From an uncultured Prevotella sp. (GTDB lineage: Bacteria > Bacteroidota > Bacteroidia > Bacteroidales > Bacteroidaceae), in NCBI GenBank assembly GCA_900550635.1, contig URSZ01000117.1:1-7898 (forward strand): a stretch of DNA of 7,898 nt. Direction: 5' to 3'. The notes under the pieces were generated by a model. That model had not been told where the DNA came from. It saw nothing but the letters and a program-made list of their open reading frames with translations, and searched no databases. How positions within the stretch are numbered: position 1 is the stretch's first letter; each line of letters starts with the position of its first letter. The translations under genes were made by a program, and so were the position numbers. Shown here one piece after another: positions 6,564-7,898 of the stretch.

Positions 6564-7091
6564 ATGAAACCTATCCGTAACGTCATCATCGCGATAGCTG
6601 TCGCAATGTCTGCGGCAACCGGTGCGCAGGCGCAAAAATTCGCACTTGTCGATATGGAATACATACTCAAGAACATTCCGGCCTACGAGCGCGCCAGCGA
6701 ACAGCTCAACCAGCAATCAAAGAAATGGCAGGCCGAAGTGGAAGCCATACAGAACGAAGCGCAAACGCTATACAAAAACTACCAGAACGAAGTAGTGTTC
6801 CTCTCGGCCGAGCAGAAAAAAAACAACGAGCAGGCCATAGTGGACAAGGAAAAGGAAGCCGCCGAACTGAAGCGCAAATACTTCGCGCCCGACGGCGAAC
6901 TGTTCAAAAAACGCGAAAGCCTCGTGAAACCCATACAGGACGAAATATACAACGCCATAAAGGACATTTCGCAGACCAAGGGCTACACACTGATTCTCGA
7001 CCGCGCCTCCGACACAGGCATAATATTCGCCTCGCCCAAAATAGACATATCGAACGAGGTGCTCGCCAAATTGGGATACGCCTCCAACTAA
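6564..7091 (+). CDS. Skp/OmpH-family periplasmic chaperone (first copy)
   Basis: Skp-type proteins are periplasmic chaperones that trimerise and hold unfolded outer-membrane proteins in a cavity between helical arms before delivery to BamA. The 175-residue protein has a signal peptide cut after AQA (21-23). A first strand and motif follow, KFALVDMEYILKNIPAYE (25-42), typical of OmpH. A long charged helical region lies at about 42-138, with Lys/Glu/Gln-rich coiled-coil arms. A C-terminal strand segment, YTLILDRASDTGIIFASP (141-158), would complete the trimerisation body. The length matches the family. It lies 77 nt after bamA with only a hairpin between, so it can be read from the same message. 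The upstream AAAAAACAAATACTATT is an A-rich Bacteroidota-type initiation region. Gene symbols skp or ompH are both used for this family; with two copies I leave it unassigned. Confidence 0.94.
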   Translation: MKPIRNVIIAIAVAMSAATGAQAQKFALVDMEYILKNIPAYERASEQLNQQSKKWQAEVEAIQNEAQTLYKNYQNEVVFLSAEQKKNNEQAIVDKEKEAAELKRKYFAPDGELFKKRESLVKPIQDEIYNAIKDISQTKGYTLILDRASDTGIIFASPKIDISNEVLAKLGYASN

Positions 7092-7118
7092 CTCCCTCGC
7101 GTTTAAACAGAAATAAAG

Positions 7119-7130
7119 CGTGCCGGCACG
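7119..7130. repeat. 12-bp perfect palindrome between the two ompH genes
   Basis: CGTGCCGGCACG is a perfect 12-bp palindrome, 28 nt after the first ompH stop codon and 28 nt before the -33 box of the next promoter. It is followed by A-rich, not T-rich, sequence on the + strand, so it is not a standard terminator. A protein-binding site or chance are both possible. Confidence 0.4.
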
Positions 7131-7157
7131 GCAAAAACAATAAAATCTGCAATTTAA

Positions 7158-7189
7158 TTTGTCCTTGCGCCCGCCTTTGCGTATCTTTG
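7158..7189 (+). promoter_or_regulatory. Consensus Bacteroidetes promoter for the second ompH
   Basis: TTTG (7158-7161), a 20-nt spacer and TATCTTTG (7182-7189) match the TTTG-N19-21-TAnnTTTG consensus at every defined base. The context TATCTTTGCA is the commonest form I know of this box. Transcription should start near 7195, leaving a leader of about 38 nt before the ATG at 7233. The second ompH can therefore be expressed independently of bamA. Confidence 0.82.
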
Positions 7190-7232
7190 CACGCTGATAA
7201 GAACAAAACGAAACTAAGAATACAAACACAAA

Positions 7233-7733
7233 ATGAAGAAAGTAATTATCATGGCGCTCATACTTGCGCCGCTGAGCCTTTTCGCACAACAAAAGTTCGG
7301 ACACTTCGACTCGTCTGTAATAGTACAGGCAATGCCCGAATACAAAACCTCGCAAACCGAGCTCCAAACATTGTCAAAACAATACGAGGACGAACTCACA
7401 CGTATGCGTGACGAACTCCAGAAAAAGAGCCAGGAATACGACAAACAGCGCGACTCGCTGCCCGACAACGTAAAACAGCGCCGCGAGCAGGAACTCCAGG
7501 AGCTCTACCAGCGCATACAGCAAAGCTACAACGACAACCGCGACTCGCTCCAAGCAAAATCGGCCGAGAAAATGCAGGCAATCACGCAGAAGATACTCCA
7601 GGCCGTACAGGCAATCGGCGATGAAGGCAAATATGTCTACATCATGGACACCACAGGCGGCATACCTTACATCAGCAAGTCGCAGAGCGAAGACCTTACC
7701 GACAAAATCAAAACCAAATTAGGCATAAAATAA
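7233..7733 (+). CDS. Skp/OmpH-family periplasmic chaperone (second copy)
   Basis: This is a divergent paralogue of the preceding gene, also a predicted Skp-like chaperone for unfolded outer-membrane proteins. The 166-residue protein has a short signal peptide cut near LFA (16-18). The OmpH N-terminal motif follows as KFGHFDSSVIVQAMPEY (21-37), parallel to KFALVDMEYILKNIPAY in the first copy. A long coiled coil spans about 38-128 and is rich in Gln, Glu, Arg and Lys. Two similar octamers, YDKQRDSL (69-76) and YNDNRDSL (99-106), lie 30 residues apart, perhaps on the two arms of the helical hairpin. The C-terminal strands are KYVYIMDTTGGIPYIS (133-148). It has its own promoter at 7158-7189 and its own terminator at 7755-7790, unlike the first copy. 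In several Bacteroidales genomes I recall a glutamate racemase gene (murI) following this pair; no such gene starts before the window ends. Confidence 0.94.
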   Translation: MKKVIIMALILAPLSLFAQQKFGHFDSSVIVQAMPEYKTSQTELQTLSKQYEDELTRMRDELQKKSQEYDKQRDSLPDNVKQRREQELQELYQRIQQSYNDNRDSLQAKSAEKMQAITQKILQAVQAIGDEGKYVYIMDTTGGIPYISKSQSEDLTDKIKTKLGIK

Positions 7734-7754
7734 CCAACAAGCCTTTAAAAATAC

Positions 7755-7790
7755 AACGGCGGCGGGAACAAGAATCCCGCCGCCGTTTTT
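7755..7790 (+). terminator. Strong intrinsic terminator after the second ompH
   Basis: A 13-bp perfect stem, with the GC core CGGCGGCGGG (7757-7766) pairing with CCCGCCGCCG (7776-7785) and extended by A-T pairs on both sides, encloses a 7-nt loop (ACAAGAA). It runs into TTTTT at 7786-7790. It lies 21 nt after the stop codon and should end nearly all transcription from the ompH genes. Confidence 0.95.
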
Positions 7791-7797
7791 GTCTGCC

Positions 7798-7840
7798 TTT
7801 TTTGCCCCGGTTTTCGGGCGGGTTTTCAGGGGGCAAAAAA
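7798..7840. repeat. Inverted repeat TTTTTTGCCCC / GGGGCAAAAAA
   Basis: TTTTTTGCCCC (7798-7808) is exactly complementary in inverse to GGGGCAAAAAA (7830-7840), with a 21-nt spacer that itself contains GGTTTTC twice (7809-7815, 7821-7827). The T-run is on the 5' side of the stem and the A-run on the 3' side on both strands. It is therefore not an intrinsic terminator, although the T-run may help the preceding one. Its right A-run overlaps the next inverted repeat. Confidence 0.65.
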
Positions 7841-7878
7841 TATGTCTGAGATATTTTAAAATAGGTCAGACATATTTT
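7837..7878. repeat. 13-bp perfect inverted repeat around an inner palindrome
   Basis: AAAATATGTCTGA (7837-7849) and TCAGACATATTTT (7866-7878) form a perfect 13-bp inverted repeat. The 16-nt spacer contains the 12-bp perfect palindrome TATTTTAAAATA (7852-7863). There is no gene around it within the window. The arrangement suits an operator for a dimeric regulator, an extragenic repeat, or a mobile-element end; the sequence does not choose among them. Confidence 0.7.
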
Positions 7879-7886
7879 GAAATATG
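7871..7886. repeat. Third inverted repeat CATATTT-TG-AAATATG
   Basis: CATATTT (7871-7877), the spacer TG and AAATATG (7880-7886) form a perfect 7-bp inverted repeat that reuses the right arm of the preceding one. The octamer AAATATGT or its complement thus occurs three times, at 7838-7845, 7870-7877 and 7880-7887. The window ends 12 bases later, so further copies may lie beyond it. Confidence 0.6.
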
Positions 7887-7898
7887 TGCCTTGTATTT

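Noticed and set aside
6768..7367. Minus-strand frame of 199 codons spanning the two ompH genes
   Set aside because: It crosses two real genes and the consensus promoter between them; its Phe/Val/Cys-rich composition is that of an antisense shadow.
7798..7840. A second intrinsic terminator, or one for a convergent gene
   Set aside because: On both strands the T-run precedes the stem and an A-run follows it, the opposite of what intrinsic termination needs.
7837..7887. CRISPR-like repeats
   Set aside because: The repeated words are only 8 to 13 bases, alternate in orientation and have no regular unique spacers.

Overview
The window looks like a chromosomal segment from a Bacteroidales bacterium (Bacteroides, Prevotella or Muribaculaceae type; I cannot fix the genus). 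Three things point there. Promoters match the Bacteroidetes form TTTG-N19-21-TAnnTTTG rather than -35/-10 boxes. Ribosome-binding regions are A-rich with no clear Shine-Dalgarno. The gene set DUF6089 protein - uppS - bamA - ompH - ompH is characteristic of this order. Every long gene is an envelope gene, and no phage, transposase, CRISPR or integrase gene is visible.

Layout. Bases 1-231 (minus strand) hold the first 77 codons of a YidE/AspT-type membrane transporter, with a candidate promoter at 268-298. A divergent promoter (378-409) appears to drive a tRNA-Arg(CCT) at 543-614 through a leader of about 125 nt, ending at a strong terminator (618-650). A gene-free stretch of about 290 bases follows; it contains a good promoter (785-816).

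From 944 to 7091 five genes run head to tail: a putative surface lipoprotein with a beta-propeller (DUF6242-like), a small outer-membrane beta-barrel (DUF6089), undecaprenyl diphosphate synthase (uppS), the outer-membrane protein insertase (bamA) and a Skp/OmpH periplasmic chaperone. A second Skp/OmpH gene (7233-7733) has its own near-perfect promoter (7158-7189) and ends in a strong intrinsic terminator (7755-7790).

The genes fit one job, building the envelope. UppS makes the C55 lipid carrier for peptidoglycan and surface polysaccharides. The two Skp-like proteins would carry unfolded outer-membrane proteins across the periplasm to BamA, which inserts them. The two leading genes of unknown function share the transcription unit and are candidates for a Bacteroidota-specific accessory role in outer-membrane assembly; this is inference from position and predicted location.

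The last 100 bases (about 7798-7886) are the least explained part: three overlapping perfect or near-perfect inverted repeats with recurring ATATTT half-sites, cut by the window edge. Otherwise this is a well-ordered housekeeping region, and I see no clear evidence for a wholly new system.
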